A stretch of 32,393 bases of DNA from Desulfobulbaceae bacterium (GTDB taxonomy: Bacteria > Desulfobacterota > Desulfobulbia > Desulfobulbales > Desulfobulbaceae), in contig JAUWLT010000005.1 in assembly GCA_030613515.1 (NCBI GenBank), positions 1 through 32,393 of the forward strand, given 5' to 3'. Made by a program: the position numbers and the translations under genes. The notes below the pieces were generated by a model. The model did not search any database. It was not told the DNA's origin and worked only from the letters and a program-made list of their open reading frames with translations. Position 1 is the first letter of the stretch. Each line of letters starts with the position of its first letter. Positions 1-8,855 of this stretch are shown here, in pieces.

Positions 1-207
1 GATGATTAAACTCAAAAAGGTACTGCCGTTCAACTTACTATCCCGTTGAACAAATTTTTTATGTCGAGCCAGTTGCTCGATTTCTTCAGGATCAAAATGG
101 TTTTCGAATTGGTCTTGCAATGATCTTTCAAGCTGCTGAATGTTCTCGTTATTTAATCTCGTAATGGTGAAAAAATACGTGTAATCCCCTGTGACTTTTG
201 GTATAAT
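1..207 (-). mobile_element. IS4-family-like transposase, N-terminal fragment running off the left edge
   Basis: Reverse-strand translation of about 1-207 reads IPKVTGDYTYFFTITRLNNENIQQLERSLQDQFENHFDPEEIEQLARHKKFVQRDSKLNGSTFLSLII, matching the remembered IS4 N-terminal pattern (PEE.E.LAR...FV.R.SKL....FL). No clear ATG start seen; absent from ORF track. Confidence 0.55.
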
Positions 208-447
208 GTATTTGTAATTTAACCTACCAAACCAATATCACTGCGAGATCAAGAGTTGATAATTATTCTCGCCCGTGCCCAAAGGGGGCCATTATGAGGC
301 TGAGGACTGAGAGATAGTCAACCAAGGTTTCGTTGCGCCAATATTTTATCTATTTTCAATGTGTTATACCCTTAGCTTGACGGCTATGCGGTATTCTCTG
401 TTAGTTTGGAGTTGAAACGAAAATGGTTGTGATAGAAGGAGGGCGAC

Positions 448-1383
448 ATACAAAGATTCAAAAACATTCTTCTGGTACTGAATCCTGAAGTGGAGGGGAC
501 AACGGCCCTGGATAAGGCCGTGTCGCTGGCCAGGCAAAATGGAGGACGGTTGACACTTTTTTCGGTTTTGAAGAAACCTCCAGGTTTACAAGGTTATAGT
601 GAATCTGTTGCACAATATCAGCTAGCCTCGGCTATTGCTGAGCGCAGGTAATGGCTGCGAGGTTTAATGATATCCTTGCATCATGACGATATTGACGTGG
701 TGATCAATGTGGTGGAGGGTATTTCCTTCCTGGAAATCATCCGCCAGGTACTGCGCGAACAGCACGACTTGGTGATCACAACGGCGGAGGAGAAGAAAGG
801 CATTCGCGCACGTCTGTTCGGGACCACCTCCATGCACCTGATGCGAAAATGCCCCTGCCCTGTGTGGGTGGTCAAGCGGGTGCAGACGCGGCCTTATGCC
901 CGCATTTTGGCAGCGGTCGACCCCTCGGCCCACGACCCGAAACGGGATTCGCTCAATCGACTGATCCTGCAACTGGCCGGCAGCATGGCTCGCAGGGAAG
1001 CGGCGGAGTTGCATGTCGTCCATGTGTGGTATTTGTTCGGTGAACGTTATGTGCGCAGCGGCGGCATGACCGAGGAGGAAGTTCAGGAAGCAAGAGCGCA
1101 AGAGAAAATGCAGCGTAAACAGCGCTTCGATACCCTGTTGAGCCGGGTCGATTTCACCGATCTGCAACCCCGCCTGCACTTGATCGAGGGCGATCCCGAT
1201 GAACGTATACCGGAACTGGCGGCGGCGCAGGGTATCGACCTGCTGGTCATGGGATCGGTCTGCCGCACGGGAATCGCCGGTTTTCTGATCGGCAACACAG
1301 CGGAAGAGGTACTTAATCAGGTGGACTGCTCCGTGTTGACGCTCAAGCCGGAAGGTTTCGTTACACCGGTGACCCTCGAATAA
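448..1383 (+). pseudogene. Universal stress protein (tandem UspA), disrupted by an in-frame TAA
   Basis: Frame 1 from 448 encodes a UspA-like N-terminus (RFKNILLVLNPEVEGTTALDKAVSLARQNGGRLTLFSVLKK). It is followed by TAA at 649-651, and the same frame resumes at ATG 667 (238 aa, second domain DLLVMGSVCRTGIAGFLIGNTAEEVL). AGGAGG is followed by ATA at 448 instead of ATG. Confidence 0.7.
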
Positions 1384-1387
1384 ACCC

Positions 1388-1999
1388 ATGACCGGTTTTT
1401 ATCCGCGGGGGATTGCGCTGCACGAGAAGTTGCGGCGGCTGGCGATCAAGGCCGGGGAATGCCCACTGACGATGGGCGATGCCTTGCGCCGGCTGGCGGC
1501 TGGGGCCAATGGTTACGGGATCCCACTGCTGCTGTTATCTTTGCCCGGTGCTCTGCCGATGCCGGCCTTCGGGCTGAACTCCCTGCTGGGCGTGGTCGTC
1601 ACGCTGCTTGGACTGCAGATGTTTGCCGGGACGCGCTCCGCGTGGCTGCCGCACTGGTTCACCCGTATCCGGTTGCGCCCCGATTGGAGCCGGCGGGCCG
1701 CCCGTCTGGGAGAACGCTTTCTGCCCGGGCTCGAACGCTTCGTCAAGCCTCGCATGAACTGGATGAGGTACCGCCCCGGCGCCTCGTTGCTGGGACTGGC
1801 TGTCATTCTACTGGGACTTCTGATGATGCTGCCGGTCCCGGGAACCAACACGCTTCCGGCCCTCGTCCTGCTCGCATTGAGTATCGGCTTGATCGAAAGC
1901 GACGGCCTGCTGACGCTGCTGGCCGCACTGGCGGCCCTGGTTCTGGCGGTGCTGTACGCTGAAGCCGTTTATCTACTGATAATCTGGCTTGCGGGATGA
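1388..1999 (+). CDS. ExoD-family exopolysaccharide synthesis membrane protein
   Basis: 203 aa; GDALRRLAAGANGYGIPLLLLSLPGALPMPAFGLNSLLGVVVTLLGLQM resembles ExoD family; C-terminal TM segments. Confidence 0.75.
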   Translation: MTGFYPRGIALHEKLRRLAIKAGECPLTMGDALRRLAAGANGYGIPLLLLSLPGALPMPAFGLNSLLGVVVTLLGLQMFAGTRSAWLPHWFTRIRLRPDWSRRAARLGERFLPGLERFVKPRMNWMRYRPGASLLGLAVILLGLLMMLPVPGTNTLPALVLLALSIGLIESDGLLTLLAALAALVLAVLYAEAVYLLIIWLAG

Positions 2000-3354
2000 T
2001 ATGGATGCGCAGAAAAAACCGAAGAATAGCGCCGCGCGAGGCTGCTGATCCGAATTCTCAGGCCATGATCCCTCCGGCCTGCCGACGGGAGCTACTGGCC
2101 TGGGCACTGTACGATTTCGCCAACTCCGGCTACACCACCGTGGTGCTGACCACCCTCTTCAGCGCCTACTTCGTGGGGGTGGTGGCCGGCGGACCGGATG
2201 GCTTCTCCTCAGGCGCCGCCACCCTGCTGTGGACGCTGGCGGTAGGCAGCGCCAACCTGTGTGTCTTGGTGGGTGCCCCCATCGTAGGTGCCATCGCGGA
2301 TCACCGGGCGGCGAAAAAACGTTTTTTGCTGATTACCACCATCGGCTGCGCCACGGCCACTGCCCTGCTGGCGCTGGTAGGTCCTGGCGATGTGGTGCTG
2401 GGTATGGCGCTGCTGGTCGCCTCCGCCATCATGTTCGCCAGCGGCGAGAACCTCATTTCAGGCTTTCTGCCGGAGATCGTACCGGTACACAGGATGGGGC
2501 GCATGTCCGGCTACGGATGGGGTCTGGGCTATCTTGGCGGACTGCTGACGCTCGGTCTCTGCCTCGCCTATATCGCCTGGGCGCGGCAACAGGGGCAGGC
2601 CGAGCACCAGTTCGTGCCCGTGACCCTGTTGATCACGGCAGGCGTGTTCGCGCTGGCGGCGACACCCACGTTTGTCTGGCTGCGGGAGCGGGCCACACCG
2701 CGCCCGCCGGCCCAGGGAGTGTCTTATGTTCGAGCGGGTATCCGGCGGGTGCGGCGCACCCTGACGGAAGCCGCGTGCTTGCCCGACCTGTTCCGCTTTC
2801 TGATTGCCCTGGCGGTTTATCAGTCGGGTGTCGCGACGGTAGTGGTGCTGAGCGGGGTCTATGCCCGCGAGGTGATGGGCTTCGACAGTCAGGCGCTGGT
2901 GATCCTGATCATGGTGGTCAATGTTACAGCCGCTGTTGGCGCCTTGCTGTTCGGGCACCTGCAGGACCGGCTTGGCTCGGTGCCGACTTTGGCTATAACC
3001 CTGCTGATTTGGAGTGGGGCCATCATTCTGATAGCCGTTGCCGACGACCCCGTGGACATCTGGCTGGCGGGGAATCTGATCGGCCTGGCCATGGGCGCCA
3101 GCCAGGCGGTTGGCCGGGCGCTGGTTGGCCAGCTTACGCCCATAGCCCGCACCGCCGAGTTCTTCGGCCTGTGGGGCATGGTGAACCGGCTGGCGGCCAT
3201 CGCCGGGCCCCTGAGCTATGGCTTGATCAGCTATTGGAGCGGCGGCAATCACCGCCTGGCGATTCTGTCCACACTGCTGTTTTTCATCGCCGGGCTGGTT
3301 CTGCTGCTTCGGGTGGACGAACAGCGCGGTAAAGCGGCGGCGTTGGGTGTGTGA
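1996..3354 (+). CDS. MFS transporter, UMF1/Atg22-like family
   Basis: 452 aa; WALYDFANSGYTTVVLTTLFSAYF and internal APIVGAIADHRAAKKR are UMF1/Atg22 hallmarks; about 12 TM. Confidence 0.8.
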   Translation: MIWMRRKNRRIAPREAADPNSQAMIPPACRRELLAWALYDFANSGYTTVVLTTLFSAYFVGVVAGGPDGFSSGAATLLWTLAVGSANLCVLVGAPIVGAIADHRAAKKRFLLITTIGCATATALLALVGPGDVVLGMALLVASAIMFASGENLISGFLPEIVPVHRMGRMSGYGWGLGYLGGLLTLGLCLAYIAWARQQGQAEHQFVPVTLLITAGVFALAATPTFVWLRERATPRPPAQGVSYVRAGIRRVRRTLTEAACLPDLFRFLIALAVYQSGVATVVVLSGVYAREVMGFDSQALVILIMVVNVTAAVGALLFGHLQDRLGSVPTLAITLLIWSGAIILIAVADDPVDIWLAGNLIGLAMGASQAVGRALVGQLTPIARTAEFFGLWGMVNRLAAIAGPLSYGLISYWSGGNHRLAILSTLLFFIAGLVLLLRVDEQRGKAAALGV

Positions 3355-3382
3355 ACGACGACACGATGGAGGTCAACCCGGA

Positions 3383-4051
3383 ATGGGCTGGGTTCGAATC
3401 TGGATCCTGTTCCTCGCGGTCAGCTGCGGCGCCTGCGCGGCGCCGGTCAGGGAGGCACCCGCGCAGGGTGCAGGCGAGCCGAGCAAAACGATCTATCTGG
3501 TGAGCCACGGCTGGCACGCCGGGATCGTTTTGCAGCGCGCGGAGATCCCTGAGAGCGTCTGGCCGGCACCTGGAGACTTTCCCGATGCACAATACCTGGA
3601 GGTGGGTTGGGGAGACATGGATTACTACCAGACACCGGACCCCCACATGGGACTCATCCTTAAGGCGGCCCTGTTGCCTACCGCCAGCGTCCTGCACATT
3701 GTCGGTTTCAACGGCCCCGTACCGGCCTATTTCCCCTACAGCGAGATCATCAGGATCGAATTGTCCTCTGCCGGTCTCGAACATCTCTCACGCACGATAG
3801 CGGCAAGTTTCACCACGGACGAGGCCGGTAACACCACGTCACTGGGACCCGGCCTCTACGGAAACAGCCGATTCTACCGGTCCAGGGAGACCTACCATCT
3901 GTTCAACACCTGCAATGTCTGGACCGCCCGGGCGCTGCGCGACGCCGGTCTTCCCATCAGCCCGGCGCGCGCCATTAGCGTGGAAAGCCTCATGTCCCAT
4001 GCGCGCAAGTTCGGCGTGGTGGTGCAATCAGGGGCGGGGCCTTCGGAGTGA
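3383..4051 (+). CDS. TIGR02117/DUF2459-like protein
   Basis: YLVSHGWHAGIVLQRAEIPESVWP...YLEVGWGDMDYYQ and HLFNTCNVWTARALRDAGLPISPA; signal-peptide-like N-terminus from the internal ATG at 3383. Confidence 0.7.
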   Translation: MGWVRIWILFLAVSCGACAAPVREAPAQGAGEPSKTIYLVSHGWHAGIVLQRAEIPESVWPAPGDFPDAQYLEVGWGDMDYYQTPDPHMGLILKAALLPTASVLHIVGFNGPVPAYFPYSEIIRIELSSAGLEHLSRTIAASFTTDEAGNTTSLGPGLYGNSRFYRSRETYHLFNTCNVWTARALRDAGLPISPARAISVESLMSHARKFGVVVQSGAGPSE

Positions 4052-4109
4052 AGAGGCAGGGGATTCATAACTGGCTGAACATCAATACTTTGACGGAGCA
4101 CCAGCCCGC

Positions 4110-4955
4110 ATGAAAAACCGAATGATAAAAAACATCCTGCTATTGCTGCTTGGGCTAACCTTGTTGAATGGTTGTATGTATCTGCAACAGCCCTCGATGA
4201 TTTTTTTCCCCTACGCATCGCTTGGTCAAACACCGACGGAATGGGGACTTGCGTATGAAGATGTCTTCCTGGATACCGAGGATGGCGTACATTTGCATGG
4301 CTGGTACATCCCGCGTCATGGATCGAAGCAGACCCTGCTCCTTTTCCACGGTAATGCGGGCAATATCTCCCATCGCGGCGCCTCCGTGGCGATCTTTCAC
4401 CGGCTTGGCCTGAATGTCTTTATCTTCGACTACCGCGGTTACGGTAAGAGCCGGGGCAAACCTGAGGAGAATGGACTTTATAAAGATTCCAGGGCAGCCT
4501 GGCGCTATCTGACTGATGAGCGAGGGTTCGATCAGGAAGATATCATCCTGTTCGGTCGCTCGCTTGGCGGCACCGTGGCGGCAGAACTGGCTGCAGAGAT
4601 TCAGCCGGGAGGGTTGATTCTCGAGTCTACATTCAGCTCCGCGAGGGATGTCGCTAATGTGGTTTTTCCTGTTCTTTCCCGGTTGATTTTTCTGCGTTAC
4701 GATTTCAATACTGAGGCCCATGTCAGGCGAGTTGCGTGTCCGGTGCTGGTGCTGCACAGCACCGACGATGAGATCATTCCGTTCCGTCTTGGTGAGAAGG
4801 TATTTCAGGCGGCCAATGAGCCAAAATCCTTCGTGAAAATGAGGGGCGACCACAATAGCGGGTTTCTTATGAGCCAGCCGGACTACGAGCGGGCGCTTGG
4901 CGCGTTTGTCTCTAGATCAGTCATGCGAACTCTACCTGATCCCGTGAGTTTGTGA
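4110..4955 (+). CDS. Alpha/beta hydrolase (BEM46/YfhR-like)
   Basis: 281 aa; LLFHGNAGNISHR, VFIFDYRGYGKSRGKP, GRSLGGTVAAELA nucleophile elbow, VLVLHSTDDEIIPF, GDHNSGF catalytic His. Confidence 0.85.
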   Translation: MKNRMIKNILLLLLGLTLLNGCMYLQQPSMIFFPYASLGQTPTEWGLAYEDVFLDTEDGVHLHGWYIPRHGSKQTLLLFHGNAGNISHRGASVAIFHRLGLNVFIFDYRGYGKSRGKPEENGLYKDSRAAWRYLTDERGFDQEDIILFGRSLGGTVAAELAAEIQPGGLILESTFSSARDVANVVFPVLSRLIFLRYDFNTEAHVRRVACPVLVLHSTDDEIIPFRLGEKVFQAANEPKSFVKMRGDHNSGFLMSQPDYERALGAFVSRSVMRTLPDPVSL

Positions 4956-5587
4956 TGAGGTTTGATACTGACGCGCCTGCAAAGAAAGTCACGGTCTCAG
5001 GTATCGACACACCGGCCCGGAACGCCACGCTTGGACTGTTGTTGCTGGCCATGGTGGGCACAGCCGTCGGCCAGGGAACTGCCGATACAATCATGCTGCC
5101 CGAACCGCGAAACCAGAGTCACGTTTCTGTCGAAGAGGCGTTGCGGGACAGACGCTCGGTGCGAAATTATTCGTCGGCCTCCCTGACCCTTGCCGATATT
5201 GCACAGCTCCTATGGTCCGCGCAGGGCGTGAACGGCAGCCGCAACCGGCGGACGGCGCCTTCGGCCGGTGCGCTCTATCCACTCGAACTGTACCTGGTGG
5301 CGGGCAACGTGGATGCGCTTCCCGCGGGCGTTTACCAGTACCGGCCAGTGCGGCACGCCTTGTCGCGGATCGCGGCGGGCAACAAGCTGGGCGAGCTTGC
5401 CAGAGCCGCGTTGCGGCAGACCTGGGTGAGAGACGCACCGGCGGTGATCGTTATGACCGCTGCCTATAAGCGCACCACCCGGAAATACGGCGATCGGGGT
5501 AAAAGATACGTGAATAAATGGGGTCAGAGTAAAATTAAATTACACGTTTATCTATCCGTAATTATAGAGTTTTTAATTTTACTCTGA
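4952..5587 (+). pseudogene. SagB-type nitroreductase, 3' end replaced by a palindromic element
   Basis: LPEPRNQSHVSVEEALRDRRSVRNYSSASLTLADIAQLLWSAQGVNG...RTAPSAGALYPLELYLVAG is nitroreductase-like. After KRYV the frame enters element-derived NKWGQSKIKLHVYLSVIIEFLILL. Confidence 0.7.
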
Positions 5588-5590
5588 CCC
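5521..5590. repeat. 70-bp palindromic REP/MITE-like element with 19-bp perfect arms
   Basis: GGGTCAGAGTAAAATTAAA (5521-5539) and its exact reverse complement TTTAATTTTACTCTGACCC (5572-5590), 32-bp spacer. Confidence 0.9.
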
Positions 5591-5599
5591 TAATTATTA

Positions 5600-5630
5600 T
5601 GAACACCCTCAATTAAGTAAGGTGTCCCCC
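5600..5630. repeat. 31-bp direct repeat, copy 1
   Basis: TGAACaCCCTCAATTAAGTAAGGTGTCCCCC; one mismatch to copy at 5964-5994. Confidence 0.9.
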
Positions 5631-5638
5631 TAACTTTT

Positions 5639-5932
5639 GTGCTGGCCTCTACCCTGTGTTACGCCGTTTCTGCCTACAGCCTGGAGTACCAGTGGAAATA
5701 CGTTATACCGACCATGGATAACCGAGAAAAGGCAGTGCAAGTCTTTGATCTACTCAGCGACATCATTGGTGTCTATGACGTAACCAACAATCTTGATACC
5801 AGTTCATTGATGTTGTTTTATGACGATGAAAGAACTGACGAAGAGGCTGTAAAAAAGGTTCTGGGCAATGCAGGGTTTCCGGTAACCAGGATGATGCTCC
5901 TGAAAGAACCGCGGGAAGGGGTTATGAACTGA
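5639..5932 (+). pseudogene. HMA-like small secreted protein, apparently 5'-truncated; paralog of 11048-11383
   Basis: YQWKYVIPTMDNREKAVQVFDLL..IIGVYDV...SLMLFYDDERTDEEAVKKVLGNAGFPVTRMMLLKEP aligns with YKYTIPTM...GIVEVDAYLDKNTVIVFFDDEELDDEKM...VGYPVTKYDILYEDP. The in-frame stop at 5618-5620 lies in the repeat, leaving only a partial signal peptide with a GTG start. Confidence 0.55.
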
Positions 5933-5963
5933 TTGGAATGCCGCACCAGGGGGACCGATATCC

Positions 5964-5994
5964 TGAACTCCCTCAATTAAGTAAGGTGTCCCCC
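5964..5994. repeat. 31-bp direct repeat, copy 2
   Basis: TGAACtCCCTCAATTAAGTAAGGTGTCCCCC. Confidence 0.9.
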
Positions 5995-6037
5995 GAACTG
6001 CGAAGGGTGAACGGTTGACCAGTCTTATTTTTCTGCC

Positions 6038-6118
6038 GCATAACGTCACCGCTAAGCCGCAACTTGCCCAGGAGCGTAGCGGAAGGGTAAGCTGTCGGCT
6101 TGAGCGGCCTTGTTATGC
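6038..6118 (-). other. Integron attC recombination site
   Basis: Outer arms GCATAAC/GTTATGC; inner CCGCTAAGCCG / CGGCTTGAGCGG pair with one extrahelical base; on the minus strand the gene-proximal half reads CCGCTCAAGCCG versus CCGCT-AAGCCG, the canonical attC asymmetry. Lies just 3' of the minus-strand gene ending at 6153. Confidence 0.85.
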
Positions 6119-6152
6119 TTGGATGTTTCTCTGCGGGCTAAATTCTCAATAC

Positions 6153-6986
6153 CTACCACTCCTTAACAAACACTACGGATACATCATCGTCCACGTTACC
6201 TGTATGACGTGCAGTGCCCGGTAGATAATACAAACCGACAAAGTCAAAGACCTCAAGCATACTCAATGCACTAGTAATGCTGTTGTTGATATCCCCGAGT
6301 TGACCAGGTATTTCATCCATGAGGCGACCTAGAATCTTTCCAGTTAGAATGCCACCTTCAACCCATGCTCCATACCAGTTAACGTAGCCCCTGACTTTTC
6401 GACCGCTATCAACATACAAATATATCCAAAAACGCAACTCAGCATCATAGTCAAACCAATTAGGCACATCGACGCGAATAGGAATCCTAAGATATACATA
6501 TTTCCGGGAAGGCGAAAACCCTGGCCACAAGTCCCAAGTGATAATCGGAGTCCCCCGCATGCTGATACGAGAAATCCCAGAAACTTGGTTTTGAATCTGC
6601 GTCCTTAAATCTGGGCTACCCATGCTTCCAAGAGCTAGAGGCCCAAGCTCGCGGCGATATCTACGGACTATCAAGGCAGATGAAGTAATATCGTTAAAGC
6701 TTTCCGCCGAAACATTTGGGATACGAACGGTGGAACCCGGTGTAGCACCAAAATTTGCATAACGCCCACGATAGTTTGAGTGCTGAAACAGAACGACTCG
6801 CCCCCCTTGTTCCCAGTTGCTGCTACCTATTTCAAGTGAGGATATCCGATCATGAATATGTGCACTATCCAACCATGACTTTGAAATACGAAGATAGGTT
6901 GTTACAGGCGTAGTGTAGTGCAGATTCGCGAATGTAGAGCGGCCCCGGTAGTTGGAGTGCTCATAAAGTCTAGTCCAAATACTCAT
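6153..6986 (-). CDS. Beta/gamma-crystallin double-domain protein with uncharacterised C-terminal domain
   Basis: Two Greek-key-like motifs, LYEHSNYRGRSTF and LFQHSNYRGRYANF, each followed by an N/D-x-x-S-S-type motif (HDRISS, NDITSS). Confidence 0.75.
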   Translation of the reverse strand: MSIWTRLYEHSNYRGRSTFANLHYTTPVTTYLRISKSWLDSAHIHDRISSLEIGSSNWEQGGRVVLFQHSNYRGRYANFGATPGSTVRIPNVSAESFNDITSSALIVRRYRRELGPLALGSMGSPDLRTQIQNQVSGISRISMRGTPIITWDLWPGFSPSRKYVYLRIPIRVDVPNWFDYDAELRFWIYLYVDSGRKVRGYVNWYGAWVEGGILTGKILGRLMDEIPGQLGDINNSITSALSMLEVFDFVGLYYLPGTARHTGNVDDDVSVVFVKEW

Positions 6987-6989
6987 ATC

Positions 6990-7487
6990 TTAATCCTCCT
7001 TCCTTTTTGTGGCGGAACTTTTACTTCCAGCAATATCTCCCTTTTTTGGCTCACCCGCAGACATAAGGACATGGATCGCCTCTGCTATCACCTTTTCATC
7101 ATCCCGATCTACTTGACCAATCGATGTAATCTTATTTATTACATTCTCTATTATGAGCTGCTCTGAAAGCGATGGATTATCACGACATTTCTTGCTTAGA
7201 GTTCGCAGAAGGGCACGAGGCTCAGATTCCGTATAGTCGGGAATGAATTGTGTGAGATCCGGCATTAGCTCACTTCGTGCTACCACATCATGATCATTCG
7301 CTTTGATTTCCTCCGTTGTTTGGGGCAAATCGTGAGATAATTGTTTGACAATGGCTACTTTCTCCGCTTCGACACCTCCAGTTGTTCCATGTTCGCCATA
7401 CTTGTTTTTCAAATACTCTGCGCGTTCAGTCAAAACGCTTATACGTTCTGGCCGCATAAGAAGCTGTTCCATTTCAATCTTTTTCAT
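6990..7487 (-). CDS. Hypothetical protein, in the same cassette as the crystallin gene
   Basis: 165 aa; ends 3 bp before the crystallin start codon on the same strand; no family recognised. Confidence 0.65.
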   Translation of the reverse strand: MKKIEMEQLLMRPERISVLTERAEYLKNKYGEHGTTGGVEAEKVAIVKQLSHDLPQTTEEIKANDHDVVARSELMPDLTQFIPDYTESEPRALLRTLSKKCRDNPSLSEQLIIENVINKITSIGQVDRDDEKVIAEAIHVLMSAGEPKKGDIAGSKSSATKRKED

Positions 7488-7600
7488 TGGATTACCTCCA
7501 CTTTTTGATTACAAGTCATAACTTTAATATCTACCGGTTAACTCGTTGATTTACAGAAACCCTCAATTTGATCACCCCCTTTATGGTCGCTTAGCAAAAA

Positions 7601-7675
7601 GCATAACGCCGCAATAACCGGCGCGAGGTACGAGCGTCCGGCGCCGAAGGCGCGTAGTTAATTGCCTTGTTAATT
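7601..7675 (-). other. Probable second integron attC site
   Basis: GCATAAC...CCTTGTTAATT ends; GCAATTAAC on the gene-proximal half versus GCAATAAC on the other half leaves one extrahelical base; the stop codon of the protease ORF (TAA, 7670-7672) overlaps the terminal core site. Confidence 0.65.
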
Positions 7676-8449
7676 GTTCTCATGCTGAGGAAATATGTTG
7701 AATGCGTGCTGTAGGGCAGATACCAATTCCATTGGATGAGCTGCATATAACCTCTTATCTGTCTCGGAAACATGCGTAGCGATGCCCACCAAGTGTAAAT
7801 CAAGATCTCCTTTAGCTTCATTCATCTCGTTGATTGTGAAGGCAACCACTGGAGAACCACTTAATCCCTGTGTTTGTTCATTAATGGTTTTCAAGTTTGG
7901 TAATGTTTCTTGCGTTCCAGAAATCATATAAATACCTGAAAAATCGAATTCTGACTGATTATTTTTAAGACTAGCCAACTCTGTTATCAATGCTCCTTTT
8001 TTAACCACAATTTCCTTAGTTTCATAATTAAGGGCATTAACTGCTCTATGACATCCAAGTACCGCATATTCAAAGTTCTTCTGATCATCAGGTTTAGCTA
8101 TAAGGGATATGTCGAGCTTATGTAGTTTTTGTAATAATTCCTCATCGGAAAATTCAAATATTGCTAAGTCTAAATTATCAAAAAGTGCCACATTCTCACT
8201 TTTTACACCAATCATTTTTTCCGTACTCTCGGGGTATGCTATTAGAATGGTTTTGCCCATGGCCAACTTGTATTGATGCGTAGTAAATACAAAGAAAAGC
8301 CTCTCTCCTACCCGAAGAGGAAAACACGACCCTATAAAATGATAATCAAACCCTTCGACCCCTGTCGTACAATATAGTGGATATGTAAAGCGTAATAGCG
8401 CTGTTATCAGTCCATTTTGTTTATCTGTAGGTAATTGAAGTAATTTCAT
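7670..8449 (-). CDS. Trypsin-like serine protease domain protein
   Basis: Putative catalytic triad in order: FVFTTHQY (H), NLDLAIFEF (D), TQGLSGSPVVAF (S). Start placed at ATG 8449 rather than the longer ORF start 8479. Confidence 0.65.
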   Translation of the reverse strand: MKLLQLPTDKQNGLITALLRFTYPLYCTTGVEGFDYHFIGSCFPLRVGERLFFVFTTHQYKLAMGKTILIAYPESTEKMIGVKSENVALFDNLDLAIFEFSDEELLQKLHKLDISLIAKPDDQKNFEYAVLGCHRAVNALNYETKEIVVKKGALITELASLKNNQSEFDFSGIYMISGTQETLPNLKTINEQTQGLSGSPVVAFTINEMNEAKGDLDLHLVGIATHVSETDKRLYAAHPMELVSALQHAFNIFPQHENN

Positions 8450-8855
8450 AAGACAACTAACGTCTTGATAACCTGCCACGGGTAGTCAGCAATGAGCTTG
8501 ATTTATTCTGGAACAATGATAAAAGCAATGCACTTCGATTCGCCTCCGTGGTAGTGGTCAGTGTTTATTGAATTGTTCGGTAATTTCTTGCTGTTGCCCT
8601 GTTGATAGATAAACCATGGTCTGTCACCCATCCATTGTTTTCTCCTCGTGCCAGTTTTAATCCCGATGAGTGACTGGTGCAGTATCTACTGACGCTTAAC
8701 TCTTGAAATAACGGGTGCAGAGACAGATTGGAAATGCTGGCAAAGTTCGAAAGTAATGCGTACATCTTACCTCGCAAGAAAAGATATCTTTTTTCCTAAA
8801 TGGAGACGCCTATTCTTTTGACGAGGGCCTTTTAATGGATGACCCCTTCCTATAG

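Noticed and set aside
2229-3332. 367-aa alternative-frame ORF within the MFS gene (and antisense ORFs 2458-3252, 664-1389)
   Set aside because: High-GC shadow ORFs with low-complexity composition; the overlapping MFS and Usp reading frames have clear family motifs.
8450-8580. Possible third attC or cassette boundary upstream of the protease gene (GACGTTAGTT; CTGCCACGG/CCGTGGTAG inverted repeat)
   Set aside because: Core sites deviate from RYYYAAC/GTTRRRY and the arms do not fold with the canonical asymmetry; needs a covariance-model scan.
8565-8777. 70-aa minus-strand ORF between protease and Cys-rich gene
   Set aside because: No recognisable family or RBS; could be chance.
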